Source: Glycomyces fuscus
Lineage (GTDB): Bacteria > Actinomycetota > Actinomycetes > Streptosporangiales > Streptosporangiaceae
Direction of reading: 5' to 3'
Assembly: GCA_002529455.1 (NCBI GenBank)
Contig: NYMS01000053.1
Location: forward strand, 124,001 to 188,000
DNA length: 64,000 nt
Position 1 is the first letter of the stretch; each line of letters opens with the position of its first letter. This document shows positions 24,705 to 34,165 of this stretch, piece after piece. The notes beneath the pieces were generated by a model. That model saw nothing but the letters and a program-made list of their open reading frames with translations, had not been told where the DNA came from and ran no database searches. The translations under genes and the position numbers were made by a program.

Positions 24705-25847
24705 GTGGCCGAGGCATACATCGTCGGCGCAGTACGCACCCCCGTCGGCACCAGGAAGGGCGCCCTGGCCGCCGTGCACCCGGCGGACCTGGGGGCGCAC
24801 GTGCTCAGGGAACTCGTCTCCCGCACCGGGGTGGACCCGGCCGAGGTCGAGGACGTCATCATGGGCTGTGTCAGCCAGGTCGGGCCGCAGGCGCTCGACC
24901 TCGCCCGCACCTCCTGGCTCTCCGCGGGCCTGCCGGAGTCCGTCCCCGGCGTCACCATCGACCGCCAGTGCGGGTCCTCCCAGCAGGCCGTCCACTTCGC
25001 CGCCCAGGGCGTCATGTCCGGCACCCAGGACCTGGTCGTGGCCTCGGGCGTGGAGAACATGGGCATGGTCCCCATGGGCGCCAACGTCCAGTACGCCCTC
25101 GACAACGGGCTCGGCCTGTACGGCGACGGCTGGGTCGAGCGCTACGGCCTCCAGGAGATCTCCCAGTTCCGCGGCGCCCAGCTCATGTGCGAGAAGTGGG
25201 GGTTCAAGCGCGAGCAGCTGGAGGAGTTCGCCCTGGAGAGCCACCGGCGCGCGGCCCGGGCCCTGGAGGCGGGCCACTTCGACGACCAGGTCGCACCCCT
25301 GGCGGGGGTGGAGCGCGACGAGGGCGTGCGCCCCGACACCACCCTGGAGAAGATGGCGGGCCTGAAGCCGCTGCGCGAGGGCTGGGAGCTCACCGCCGCC
25401 GTGGCCAGCCAGATCTCCGTCGGCGCCGGCGCGGTCCTGATCGCCTCCGAGCGCGCGGTCGAGCGGCACGGCCTGACCCCGCTGGCCCGGATCGTCCAGC
25501 TCTCGCTGGTGGGCGACGACCCGGTGTACATGCTCACCGCGCCCATCCCGGCGACGAGGATCGCCCTGGAGAAGGCCGGGCTGGGCATCGACGACATCGA
25601 CGTCACCGAGATCAACGAGGCCTTCGCCCCGGTGCCGATGTCCTGGATCCAGGAGCTGGGCGCCGACCCCGCCAAGGTCAACCCCAACGGCGGCGCGATC
25701 GCCCTGGGCCACCCGCTGGGCGCCACCGGCACGGTGCTCATGGCCAAGCTGGTCGGCGAGCTGCACCGCACCGGCGGCCGCTACGGCCTCCAGACCATGT
25801 GCGAGGGCGGCGGCCAGGCCAACGTCACCATCATCGAGCGCGTCTAG
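24705..25847 (+). CDS. Acetyl-CoA C-acyltransferase (thiolase)
   Basis: A 380-residue thiolase. The acyl-accepting cysteine is C89 in DRQCGSSQQAVHFA, the general base H336 is in NPNGGAIALGHPLGATG, and C366 is in MCEGGGQANV. This is the degradative/biosynthetic thiolase family; substrate chain length cannot be read. GTG 24705 has GGAGG five bases upstream. It carries the same promoter operator as the acyl-CoA dehydrogenase, so the two are probably coregulated in fatty-acid or branched-chain catabolism. A 15-bp terminator follows. Confidence 0.92.
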   Translation: MAEAYIVGAVRTPVGTRKGALAAVHPADLGAHVLRELVSRTGVDPAEVEDVIMGCVSQVGPQALDLARTSWLSAGLPESVPGVTIDRQCGSSQQAVHFAAQGVMSGTQDLVVASGVENMGMVPMGANVQYALDNGLGLYGDGWVERYGLQEISQFRGAQLMCEKWGFKREQLEEFALESHRRAARALEAGHFDDQVAPLAGVERDEGVRPDTTLEKMAGLKPLREGWELTAAVASQISVGAGAVLIASERAVERHGLTPLARIVQLSLVGDDPVYMLTAPIPATRIALEKAGLGIDDIDVTEINEAFAPVPMSWIQELGADPAKVNPNGGAIALGHPLGATGTVLMAKLVGELHRTGGRYGLQTMCEGGGQANVTIIERV

Positions 25848-25863
25848 ACCGGCCACTGGCCGC

Positions 25864-25897
25864 CCGTGTGTCCGCGGGCACGCCCGCGGACACACGG
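25864..25897. terminator. Bidirectional terminator between convergent genes
   Basis: A perfect 15-bp stem (CCGTGTGTCCGCGGG / CCCGCGGACACACGG) with a 4-base CACG loop lies between the convergent thiolase and FAD oxidase genes and can serve both. Confidence 0.8.
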
Positions 25898-25946
25898 ACC
25901 CCTCCCGGCCGCCGCCGGTGCCCCGTACGGGCCCCGCGCCGGACCC

Positions 25947-27377
25947 TCAGCCCCTCCGCGGCGGGGGTGCCGCCGGCATCGCCATCGCCGGGTGGATGTT
26001 GTGGTTGCGGTGGAACACGTTCTCCGGGTCGAGCCTCGTCTTGACCGCGCTCAACCTGCGGTGGTTGTCCCTGCCGAACCCGGCGAAGACACGCTCCCGC
26101 CCCTCGTCGTCCGCCGTGAAGTTGAGGTACACGTCCCCCGTCGCCCAGGGGCGCATGTCCTCGCGCACGTCCCTCACCCACCGGCGGACACGGGCGTCGT
26201 CGCGCGGGTCCTCCCACATGGCCAGGGGGTGCACGCCCCACGGCGCGGAGCGCCACGGCACGGGGTAGTCGTGCAGGGGCCGCGCCACCGCTCCGCCGAG
26301 AGGGAAGAGGATGTGCCCGGTCGGCGAGGGCACGACCATGCCGTCGGCGCGGGCGCAGAACCGGTCGAGGGCCTCGTCCGGCAGCGCGCTCAGGTACTCC
26401 GCCGACCAGTAGTTGCGGTAGCCGGGAGGGTCGTCGAGCAGCTTCTGGGCCTCCTGGTAGGGCATGTCGGCGACCATCTCGGCGTCGGGCCGCATCCTCA
26501 GGAGGGGGTCGGCCACCTCCCGCAGCAGCTCCTGGTCGCCCGCGCACGTCAGCGCCACACCGCAGGTCAGGGCTCCGACCATGTCCTGGGGGATGAACGG
26601 AGCGGGCTCGGGGACCAGGTAGATCAGGGCGCCCCCGATCTCGTCCGGCGCCGTCCGCATGAGGTCCCGCCAGGTCCGGGCCGCCTCCGGCCCGCGCTCG
26701 GGGCGGAACATGAGCAGTCCGATCGAGAACTCCGGCAGGGGGTGCAGGCGGAAGCACAGCTCCGTCGCCACCCCGAAGTTCCCGCCACCGCCGTGCAGCG
26801 CCCAGAACAGCTCCGGGTCCTCCTCCGCGGACGCGTGGACCAGCTCCCCGTCCGCGGTCACCAGGTCCACGCCCAACAGGTTGTCGCAGGCCAGCCCGAA
26901 CCTGCGCTCGAGCCACCCCGACCCTCCGCCGAGCGTGAAGCCGCCGACGCCCGTGGTGGAGACCCTGCCGCCGGTGGTGGCCAGGCCCAGCGGCGCCGTG
27001 GCCGCGTCCAGGTCCGCCATGAGGGCCCCGCCCCCCACCCGGACCTCCATCGCCTCGGGGTCGGCGGTGGCGGTGTTCATCCGGCGCAGGTCCACGACCA
27101 GGCCGCCGTCGGTCGAGGACATGCCCGCGACGCTGTGCCCGCCTCCGCGTACGGCGACCTCCGCGCCCTCCTGCCGTGCGCACGCGAGGGCGCGGGCGAC
27201 GTCGTCGGTGTTCGCGCACTGGGCGATCACGCCCGGCCTGAGGTCGATCATGGTGTTGAAGACGGCGCGGGCGTCCTCGTACCCGTCGTCTCCGGGGGTG
27301 AGCAGCCGACCGGTGAACTCCCGCCTCAGCCGGTTCAGGGCCGTGTCGGACACCGGGCCTGTCTTGAGCTGGGCCAT
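25947..27377 (-). CDS. FAD-linked oxidase of the berberine-bridge type
   Basis: A 476-residue flavoprotein of the PCMH/BBE superfamily. The FAD domain shows VAVRGGGHSVAGMSST (the His is the expected covalent 8-alpha-FAD site) and GVGGFTLGGGSGWL; the BBE C-terminal segment YLNFTADDEG and LKTRLDPENVFHRNHNI-like end are present. No Cys occurs at the position used for bicovalent attachment, so a single covalent link is expected. No signal peptide. Substrate unknown; related enzymes oxidise sugars or alcohol groups of secondary metabolites. ATG 27377 is preceded by GGGGAGGAAG. Confidence 0.85.
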   Translation of the reverse strand: MAQLKTGPVSDTALNRLRREFTGRLLTPGDDGYEDARAVFNTMIDLRPGVIAQCANTDDVARALACARQEGAEVAVRGGGHSVAGMSSTDGGLVVDLRRMNTATADPEAMEVRVGGGALMADLDAATAPLGLATTGGRVSTTGVGGFTLGGGSGWLERRFGLACDNLLGVDLVTADGELVHASAEEDPELFWALHGGGGNFGVATELCFRLHPLPEFSIGLLMFRPERGPEAARTWRDLMRTAPDEIGGALIYLVPEPAPFIPQDMVGALTCGVALTCAGDQELLREVADPLLRMRPDAEMVADMPYQEAQKLLDDPPGYRNYWSAEYLSALPDEALDRFCARADGMVVPSPTGHILFPLGGAVARPLHDYPVPWRSAPWGVHPLAMWEDPRDDARVRRWVRDVREDMRPWATGDVYLNFTADDEGRERVFAGFGRDNHRRLSAVKTRLDPENVFHRNHNIHPAMAMPAAPPPRRG

Positions 27378-27618
27378 GGCTTCCTCCCCACGTCGTGGGG
27401 TGCCCTCCGGGGCCGGTCGGTCTCGGACGCGGTGGCAGCCACCGAGGACGGGGCGCGCCGCGAACACCCCTGTGAGCAGCCTAGGACGGCTCTCCGCCGG
27501 GGATAAACCCCCTTGGCGGATCATTGCCGGAAACTGCTCCGGGATGTACGTGCCACGGGCCAGGCCGGGGACGGCGCGACGGTGCCCGGCCGAACGCCCG
27601 CGCGGCCCCCCGGCGGGC

Positions 27619-28851
27619 TCAGGAGGGGGAGGCGGCCAGCGCCGGGCCGCCGACGCCGTTGGACAGGCCCAGCCAGGCGGCCATCTCGGTCAGCTGCTCG
27701 ACCAGCTCGGGCACCGTCTCGGCGGGCGCGCCGTCCTCCAGGGTGATCCGCTGCGCCAGCAGGGTCCCCGAAGCGCGGTCCGCCTTGAGGTCCACCCGCG
27801 CCACCAGGTCCTCGCCCAGCAGGAACGGCAGCACGTAGTAGCCGTGCACCCGCTTGGCGGCGGGCACGTAGATCTCCAGCCGGTACCGGAACCCGAACAG
27901 CTCCTCCGCCCGGTCGCGCGTCCACACCAGCGAGTCGAACGGGCTCAGCAGGGCCCGCGCCCGCACACGCCGCGGCACCCGGGCGTCCCGGTGCAGGTAG
28001 GCCGTGCGGTCCCAGCCCCGGACCCGCACCGGCACCAGCTCGCCGGCCTCCACCAGGTCGGAGACGGCCGCCCGGGACTCGGTGTGCTTCAGACGGAAGT
28101 AGTCGCGCAGACACGGCTCGGTGGCCACCCCGTGGGCGCGGGCGGCGATCGACACCAGTTCCCGGTGCGCCTCCTCCGGGGTGGTCTCCGGCGCCGCGTG
28201 CACCTCCGGCGGCAGTACCCGCTCGGGCAGGTCGTAGAGCCGCTCGAACTGCGCGTTGCGCCCGTTGGACGACAGGTCGCCGACCCAGAACAGGTACTCC
28301 AGGCACCTCTTGACCTCGGACCAGTTCCAGCCCCAGTGGTCCTTGGCGCGCGGCACGTCGTGCGCCAGCGCCGCCTCCACCCCGCGGGCGCTGACCGGGC
28401 CGAGCCGCACCACCTCCTCCAGCACCGCCTCGACCAGTTCGGGCCTCTCCTCCCGGATGCGGTTCATCCACCCCACCCGCGTCTGGGCGCGGTTGCGCTC
28501 CATCCGGTAGCGCATCAGCTGACGGGTGGAGGGAGGCACCAGGCTGGCCTCGTGCGCCCAGCACTCCACCAGCCGTGCCGCCCCCGACCCGGCCGCGGAG
28601 GTGGCCGCCCGGTCCAGCAGGGAGGTGTCGTAGGCGCCCATGCGCGCGAAGACCGGCAGGTACTGGCTGCGTGCCAGCACGTTCACGCTGTCGATCTGGA
28701 GGATGCCGACCCTGCGCACCACCCGCCCCAGGTGGGTGAGCGTCGGTTTCCCGGTGGGCCCGGGGTCGCTGAACCCCTGGGCGGCGAGCGCGATCCTGCG
28801 GGCCTGGGAGAGGGAGAGTTCCGCGTCGCGGCGGGGGTGCGGTTCTGCCAT
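27619..28851 (-). CDS. YcaQ-like winged-helix DNA glycosylase (HTH_42)
   Basis: A 410-residue protein with the QxD motif (GILQIDSVNVLARSQYL, Q52-I-D54) and HYxxL-type features of the YcaQ/AlkX family, which unhooks interstrand DNA cross-links and removes alkylated purines. Winged-helix segments alternate with the catalytic platform (WAHEASLVP and HTESRAAVSDLVEAGELVPV). Actinomycete members can protect against their own DNA-alkylating products, for example in azinomycin-type pathways, but no such cluster is seen here. ATG 28851; the gene is in a run of minus-strand genes with separate 5' regions. Confidence 0.8.
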   Translation of the reverse strand: MAEPHPRRDAELSLSQARRIALAAQGFSDPGPTGKPTLTHLGRVVRRVGILQIDSVNVLARSQYLPVFARMGAYDTSLLDRAATSAAGSGAARLVECWAHEASLVPPSTRQLMRYRMERNRAQTRVGWMNRIREERPELVEAVLEEVVRLGPVSARGVEAALAHDVPRAKDHWGWNWSEVKRCLEYLFWVGDLSSNGRNAQFERLYDLPERVLPPEVHAAPETTPEEAHRELVSIAARAHGVATEPCLRDYFRLKHTESRAAVSDLVEAGELVPVRVRGWDRTAYLHRDARVPRRVRARALLSPFDSLVWTRDRAEELFGFRYRLEIYVPAAKRVHGYYVLPFLLGEDLVARVDLKADRASGTLLAQRITLEDGAPAETVPELVEQLTEMAAWLGLSNGVGGPALAASPS

Positions 28852-28952
28852 TGCGCCACCGTAACCCCGACCGCCGACAGTCCGCCCTCCGAGTCCCGGG
28901 GCCCGTGCGACCGTCCCCGCGTGCGCGGTCCCCGTACCCGGCGGACCGCGTC

Positions 28953-30887
28953 TCAGCCCATGCGCCGGTGCTGGTTCTCCTCCTCCGACGGCCCCGGGAC
29001 GGTCGGCGCGATCAGCGGCCCGGGCAGGGAGGGGTCGACCACGCCCTCCTCCAGCCACGTGTACGCGTCGTCCATCAGGCGCCTGGACAGCTTGCCGTCC
29101 ACGCCGTCGGTGTTGGACCACAGGCCCGTGAAGAGGGCGTCGATCCGCAGCCGGGACTGGCGGCAGAACACGTCGGCCAGCTCGTGGGGCCCGCTGCCGC
29201 GCTCGGGGCGGGTCTCGGCGTCGTCGCGGGCGCGCACGACCACCGCGCTCATCGCGAACAGCTCCGCGCCGATGTCCACGATCCGCGCGAGGAAGCCCTG
29301 CCTGGTCTCCAGCCCTCCCCGCCAGCGCGACATGCCGTAGAACGTGGACCGGGCGAGCCTGCGGCAGGTGCGCTCCACGTACCGCAGGTGCGGGGCGAGC
29401 GGGCCGAAACCGGTGAACGCCGAGGGCAGCTGTCCCTGGCCGACCGCCAGTGCGGGCAGCCACCTCGCGTAGAACCCGCTCGCCCGGGCCAGCGCCCTGG
29501 CCCTGTCCGCGCGGTCGGCCCCGGGGTCGATGAGGTCCCCGGCCACCGACAGGTGCGCGTCCACCGCCTCACGGGCGATGAGCAGGTGCATGATCTCGGT
29601 CGAACCCTCGAAGATCCGGTTGATGCGCAGGTCGCGCAGCAGCTGTTCGGCGGGGATGCCGCGCTCGCCGCGCGCCGCCAGGGAGCCGGCGGTCTCGAAG
29701 CCGCGCCCGCCGCGGATCTGCACGAGCTCGTCGGCGATGGTGTACGCGTGCTCGGACGCCCACAGCTTGGCGATGGCCGCCTCGATGCGGATGTCGTTGC
29801 GCTCGTCGTCGGCCATCTGGCCCGCCAGGTCGAGCATGGCCTCCATGGCGTAGGTGGTGGCGGCGATGTAGGAGACCTTCTTGGCCACCTCCTCGTGCCT
29901 GCCGATGGGGCGGCCCCACTGGACGCGCTCGCGCGACCACTCGCGGGCTATCCGGGTGGCCCACTTGCCCGCGCCCACGCACATGGCGGGCAGGGAGAGC
30001 CGCCCGGTGTTGAGGGTGGACAGCGCGATCCGCAGCCCCTGCCCCTCCTCGCCGATCCGGTCGGCCGCGGGGACCCGCACCCGGTGCAGCCGGGTGACGC
30101 CGTTCTCCAGCCCCCGCAGCCCCATGAAGCGGTTGCGCCGCTCCACGGTGACGCCGGGGGAGTCCCCCTCCACGACGAAGGCGGTGATGCCGCCCCGGTG
30201 GCCCGGCCCCTCGGGCACCCTGGCCATGACCACGAGCAGGTCGGCGACCACGCCGTTGGTGGTCCACAGCTTCACCCCGTCCAGCAGGTATCCGTCCCCG
30301 TCCGGTGCTGCGGTGGTGTGCAGCCGCGCCGGGTCGCTGCCCACGTCGGGCTCGGTGAGCAGGAACGCGCTGATGTCCCCGCGCGCGCAGCGGGGCAGGA
30401 ACCGCCGCTTCTGCTCCTCGGTGCCGAACATGGAGACGGGCTGGGGGACGCCGATGGACTGGTGGGCCGAGAGCAGGGCGCCGATGGCGGGGGAGGCCGA
30501 GCCGACCAGTGCCAGGGCGCGGTTGTAGTGGACCTGGCCCAGTCCCAGGCCGCCGTACTCGGCGGGGATCTTCATGCCGAACGCGCCCAGCTCGCGCAGG
30601 CCCGCGACCACCTCGTCGGGGATGCGCTCCTCGCGCTCGATGCGCTGGGAGTCGATGTCCCCGCAGAAACCGCGCAGGTCGTCCAGGAAGGCCTCGCCCC
30701 GGAGCCGCGTCTCCTCGTCCGGCTTGGTCAGGGGGTGGATCAGGTCCAGGCGCAGCCGCCCCAGGTACAGCTCCCCGGCGAAGCCGGGCCGGTGCCATCC
30801 GCTCTCGCGGGCCTGCTCCGCCACGGCGCGGGCCCGCCGCTCGTCGACCTCGGGGGGCGGGGTGGTGCTGGATCCGTCCGCTGGCAT
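28953..30887 (-). CDS. Large acyl-CoA dehydrogenase (VLCAD/ACAD9-like)
   Basis: A 644-residue protein: a 40-residue N-terminal extension, the acyl-CoA dehydrogenase core, and a C-terminal helical domain of about 180 residues, as in very-long-chain enzymes. Catalytic Glu is retained in INRIFEGSTEIMHLL (about residue 426). FAD blocks LLTEPDVGSDPARL and YLLDGVKLWTTNG are clear. It likely initiates beta-oxidation of long chains. ATG 30887 follows GAGGAG by 5 bases; a GTG two codons upstream is less well placed. Unlike the 21.1-22.2 kb paralogue its promoter region lacks the AACCGAA palindrome. Confidence 0.88.
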   Translation of the reverse strand: MPADGSSTTPPPEVDERRARAVAEQARESGWHRPGFAGELYLGRLRLDLIHPLTKPDEETRLRGEAFLDDLRGFCGDIDSQRIEREERIPDEVVAGLRELGAFGMKIPAEYGGLGLGQVHYNRALALVGSASPAIGALLSAHQSIGVPQPVSMFGTEEQKRRFLPRCARGDISAFLLTEPDVGSDPARLHTTAAPDGDGYLLDGVKLWTTNGVVADLLVVMARVPEGPGHRGGITAFVVEGDSPGVTVERRNRFMGLRGLENGVTRLHRVRVPAADRIGEEGQGLRIALSTLNTGRLSLPAMCVGAGKWATRIAREWSRERVQWGRPIGRHEEVAKKVSYIAATTYAMEAMLDLAGQMADDERNDIRIEAAIAKLWASEHAYTIADELVQIRGGRGFETAGSLAARGERGIPAEQLLRDLRINRIFEGSTEIMHLLIAREAVDAHLSVAGDLIDPGADRADRARALARASGFYARWLPALAVGQGQLPSAFTGFGPLAPHLRYVERTCRRLARSTFYGMSRWRGGLETRQGFLARIVDIGAELFAMSAVVVRARDDAETRPERGSGPHELADVFCRQSRLRIDALFTGLWSNTDGVDGKLSRRLMDDAYTWLEEGVVDPSLPGPLIAPTVPGPSEEENQHRRMG

Positions 30888-31454
30888 GCGCACTCCTCGC
30901 CGAGGGGCAGTGGTATGTGGCCTGTGTCACAGCACTACCCGGCGGTGCCGCTCCCACGCCTGGGCGCCGCGCCCCGTGTCGGCGGGGAGCGCCCAAAAAA
31001 ACCTTTGACCCAATGCAAACCTCCGGGGGCGCCGGGCCGTCCAACAGAGCGCGACAACAACCACCGAGCACGTGTCGGGAGTCGCACACGCCCCGGCGCG
31101 GAGGACGGCCGCACCGGGGCCGAGGCCGCCCGCGTGCCCCGCGCCCCCGAGGAGCGGGGCGCGCGGGCGGTCCCCTCCCTCGATTCTCCCCCGCGGGAAC
31201 CCTCCGCTCCCGTTGTCCACAGGCCTGTTCTCCCGCCCTCCGCCGCGCGTGGCGCACACGCGGTGGAGCGTCTCCCCTGCCCGGCAGTATGCCGGGCAGG
31301 GACGGTCTGGAGGAGTACCGCGACCCGGCCCGCCGGGGCGGCGTGCCGGAGCACGCCGTCGACACGGTTCTGCGCCTGGCCCGGCCCCAGATCGAGCTCA
31401 GTGCGACGACGGTGGGGAGACCGGCCCGTCACCGCCATGGCCTAGCCTTTTGCT
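30888..31454. other. Gene-poor divergent region with a palindrome and a possible gene remnant
   Basis: 567 bases between divergent genes. A low-GC patch AAAAAAACCTTTGACCCAATGCAAACC (about 31000-31023 region) marks a likely promoter. CCCTGCCCGGCA-GTA-TGCCGGGCAGGG (31275-31301) is a perfect 12-bp palindrome. From 31289 an ATG frame reads MPGRDGLEEYRDPARRGG then VPEHAVDTVLRLARPQIELS, protein-like for about 40 codons, before losing coding character; it may be a truncated gene. The palindrome overlaps its start. Confidence 0.35.
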
Positions 31455-32282
31455 GTGCGTATCGCGACATGGAATGTGAACAGTGCCCGGGCCAGGGCCG
31501 AGCGGATCGGCGCCTGGCTGGACCGGAGCGACGTCGACGTCCTCGCCATCCAGGAGACCAAGGCCCGGGACGACCAGTTCCCCGCCTCGGTCCTCACCGA
31601 CCGCGGCTACGAGGTGGCCCACCACGGCCTTTCCCAGTGGAACGGGGTCGCGATCGCCTCCCGCGTCGGCCTGGAGGACGTGCGGATCGGCTTCCCCGGC
31701 CAGCCCGGCTACGGGGACCCGGAGGAGGCCGAGGCCCGAGCCATCGGAGCCACCTGCGGGGGCGTGCAGGTGTGGAGCCTGTACGTGCCCAACGGGCGCG
31801 AGGTCGACCACCCCCACTACGCCTACAAGCTCCGCTGGCTGGAGGCGCTGCGCGAGGCGGGCACCGCCAGCCTGGCCGCCGATCCCGACGCCCAGATCGC
31901 CTACGTCGGCGACTTCAACATCGCCCCCCGCGACGAGGACGTGTGGGACATGGCCGCCTTCGAGGGCAGCACCCACGTCACCGAGCCCGAGCGCATGGCC
32001 TTCGACAAGCTGGTCGGCGCCGGGTTCGACGACGTCGTGCGCGCCCACACCCCCGGACCCGGCGTGTACACCTACTGGGACTACAAGGGCCTGGCCTTCC
32101 CCAAGCGCAGGGGCATGCGCATCGACTTCGTGCTCGCCTCCCCGGCGCTGCGGGACCGCGTCAGCGGCGCGAGCATCGACCGCGAGGAGCGCAAGGGCAA
32201 GGGGGCCTCCGACCACGCCCCGGTCATCGTGGGCCTGGACGGGGACAGGGGCGAGGCCGTGGCCAAGGAGGCGGCCAAGTGA
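31455..32282 (+). CDS. xthA: Exodeoxyribonuclease III (AP endonuclease)
   Basis: A 275-residue EEP-family nuclease. It has the full motif set: RIATWNVNSARAR, AIQETKA (catalytic Glu), SLYVPNGR, YVGDFNIAP (about 151-159), GMRIDFVL and SDHAPV (about 252). It cleaves DNA at abasic sites and removes 3' blocks in base-excision repair, Mg-dependent. Start GTG 31455. Its TGA overlaps the ribokinase GTG in a GTGA arrangement, so the two genes are translationally coupled. Confidence 0.93.
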   Translation: MRIATWNVNSARARAERIGAWLDRSDVDVLAIQETKARDDQFPASVLTDRGYEVAHHGLSQWNGVAIASRVGLEDVRIGFPGQPGYGDPEEAEARAIGATCGGVQVWSLYVPNGREVDHPHYAYKLRWLEALREAGTASLAADPDAQIAYVGDFNIAPRDEDVWDMAAFEGSTHVTEPERMAFDKLVGAGFDDVVRAHTPGPGVYTYWDYKGLAFPKRRGMRIDFVLASPALRDRVSGASIDREERKGKGASDHAPVIVGLDGDRGEAVAKEAAK

Positions 32283-33181
32283 GCGCCGCGCCGCGTGTGG
32301 CGGTCTTCGGCAGCGTCAACATGGACCTGGTCGCCTACGTCGACCGGGTGCCCGCCAGCGGTGAGACGGTCACCGGCACGGCCTTTCGCCAGGTGCCCGG
32401 AGGCAAGGGCGCCAACCAGGCCGTCGCCGCGGCCAGGGCCGGAGCCGACGTGGCCTTCCTCGGCGCGGTGGGGGAGGACTCCTTCGGCGCCGACCTGCGC
32501 GCCAACCTCGTCGACAGCGGTATCGACGTGTCCGGGCTGCGCACGGTGCCCGGGGTGTCGGGGGTGGCGCACATCGTCGTGGACGGCGGGGGCGGCAACT
32601 CGATCATCGTCGTGCCCGGGGCCAACGGCGAGGTCACCGGTGTGGCCGAGGGCGACCCCGCTGTCATCGAGGGCAGCGCCGCCCTGCTGCTCCAGCTCGA
32701 ACTGCCCGTGGAGGCGGTGGTCTCGGCCGCGCGCACCGGCCGTGAGCTGGGCGTCCCGGTCTACCTGACCCCGGCTCCCGCGCGCGAGCTGCCCGCCGGG
32801 CTCCTGGAGTCGGTGGACGTCCTGGTGCCCAACCAGCACGAGGCGGCCGCGATCACCGGCCGCACCGAGCCGCGCGAGGCGCTGGCGGCGCTGCTGGAGC
32901 TGGTTCCGGAGGTGCTGCTGACCCTGGGCGAGGACGGCTCGCTCCACGGCCGCAGGGGGGCCGAACCGGTGCACGTTCCCGCGCGCCAGGTGAGGGCGGT
33001 GGACACCACGGCGGCCGGGGACACCTTCTGCGGGTCGTTCGCGGTCGCCCGCGCGGAGGGCCGCACGCCCGAGGAGGCCATGCGGTTCGCCGCCGCGGCG
33101 GCCGCGCTCTCGGTCCAGCGGCACGGGGCCAGCTCGTCGATGGCCTCCCGGGACGAGGTCGAGGCGCTGCTCGGCGAGTGA
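32279..33181 (+). CDS. rbsK: Ribokinase (PfkB family)
   Basis: A 300-residue sugar kinase. The N-terminal VFGSVNMDLVAYVDRVPASG and PGGKGANQAVAAARAGA are ribokinase-type; the C-terminal anion hole and base are DTTAAGDTFCGSF, with catalytic D248. It phosphorylates ribose at O5, feeding PRPP and pentose phosphate. Start GTG overlaps the xthA stop, so translation is coupled to DNA repair nuclease expression. No ribose transporter is nearby. Deoxyribokinase activity is an alternative. Confidence 0.85.
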   Translation: MSAAPRVAVFGSVNMDLVAYVDRVPASGETVTGTAFRQVPGGKGANQAVAAARAGADVAFLGAVGEDSFGADLRANLVDSGIDVSGLRTVPGVSGVAHIVVDGGGGNSIIVVPGANGEVTGVAEGDPAVIEGSAALLLQLELPVEAVVSAARTGRELGVPVYLTPAPARELPAGLLESVDVLVPNQHEAAAITGRTEPREALAALLELVPEVLLTLGEDGSLHGRRGAEPVHVPARQVRAVDTTAAGDTFCGSFAVARAEGRTPEEAMRFAAAAAALSVQRHGASSSMASRDEVEALLGE

Positions 33182-33210
33182 GCCCTGGGGGCCCGCGGAT
33201 CCCCCGCGTT

Positions 33211-33240
33211 CGGGCACGCGCCCCTCAGGGCGTGTGCCCG
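33211..33240. terminator. Terminator shared by rbsK and the YceI gene
   Basis: A 13-bp stem with one G-T wobble (CGGGCACGCGCCC / GGGCGTGTGCCCG) and 4-base loop lies between convergent genes; the YceI stop codon falls at the loop. Confidence 0.65.
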
Positions 33241-33833
33241 ATCTGCTTGAGGAAGGGAGCGGGGTCCTGGTCCTGGAGGCGCACCTCCAGCACGATGTCG
33301 ACCGTGTCGCCGACCATGCGGCCTCCCCAGGGCACCGGCCCGCCGTCGCCCACGCCGAAGTCCGAGAGGCGGATCCGGGTGGTGGCGGAGAAGAAGTGGC
33401 CGTGGGTGTCCTCGGGGGACGCGTAGTCCGGGGCCTCGCCCACCCACTGGGCCTCCAGCGCCGTGGGCACGGTCGTACCGTGGATGGTCAGGTCGCCGTG
33501 CAGGCGGAAGGCGTTGCGGTTGCGCCCGCCCGGCTCCAGCCCGGTGGACACGAAGCGCAGTTCGGGGTGGCTGTCCACGTCCAGGAAGTCGGGGGAGCGC
33601 AGGTGGGCGTCGCGCGCGCCCACGCCGGTGTTGACGCTGGCGGCGTCGAGGACGACCTCCACCGAGGACCGTCCGGGCTCCTCCGCGACGAGGACGCGGC
33701 CCCAGGCCCGGCCGAACGTGCCCTGGACCCGGCCGAAGCGCAGGTAGTGGGCGACGAAGATCAGGCTGGAGTGCAGGGGGTCGAGGTACCAGACGCCGGG
33801 CCTGGGGCCGGCCTCCACGGGGGTGGTTGCCAT
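33225..33833 (-). CDS. YceI-family lipocalin-like protein
   Basis: A 202-residue protein with the YceI beta-barrel pattern: PGVWYLDPLHSSLIFVAHYLRFG, VEVVLDAASVNTG, HLRSPDFLDVDSHPELRFVSTG and LTIHGTTVPTALEAQWVG. The E. coli fold binds a polyisoprenoid in a barrel. There is no signal peptide, so it is cytoplasmic like other actinobacterial YceI proteins. ATG start; convergent with rbsK. Function in actinomycetes is not established. Confidence 0.88.
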   Translation of the reverse strand: MATTPVEAGPRPGVWYLDPLHSSLIFVAHYLRFGRVQGTFGRAWGRVLVAEEPGRSSVEVVLDAASVNTGVGARDAHLRSPDFLDVDSHPELRFVSTGLEPGGRNRNAFRLHGDLTIHGTTVPTALEAQWVGEAPDYASPEDTHGHFFSATTRIRLSDFGVGDGGPVPWGGRMVGDTVDIVLEVRLQDQDPAPFLKQIGHTP

Positions 33834-34165
33834 AACCGATTTCTCCCTTTTGTCTTATCTGCGGCTTTTGTCCACACACCTTAGGTCTGACGCCCGTCGG
33901 AGAACGGGGTTCCGGCCCGGCACCGGGCGAGATATTCGACTCGGTCGCCGCACACGCGCGGGAACCGCCTCCGGCCAGGCGGTTCCGCCCGTGTGAGATC
34001 TCCCGGGCGGCTTCCGGCGGCCGGAGGCCGCCCGGCCCCGCGACGCCGGGTGGACACGGGGCGGGAGGGTCCGCGCACGCACCGGAACCGGTGCACACGC
34101 AAGGAGGCCGGGGCGTCGCCGCCCCGGCCTCCCCGTGTGCGCGCGGTGGACCCGCGCCCGTGCCG
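33834..34165. other. Intergenic region between YceI and argS
   Basis: 332 bases. The half near YceI is less GC-rich (CTTTTGTCTTATCTGCGGCTTTTG, CACCTTAGGTCTGACG) and is its promoter zone. The half near argS contains the argS terminator. No gene is seen. Confidence 0.4.
34103..34132 (-). terminator. argS terminator
   Basis: Perfect 13-bp stem (GGAGGCCGGGGCG / CGCCCCGGCCTCC) with a 4-base loop, 34 bases past the argS stop. Confidence 0.8.

Noticed and set aside
33880..33895. Iron-box-like half-site CCTTAGGTCTGAC before the YceI gene
   Set aside because: Only one half resembles the TTAGGTTAGGCT pattern; the other half is missing. A similar half at about 4162 (CAGGTTAG) is also single-sided.
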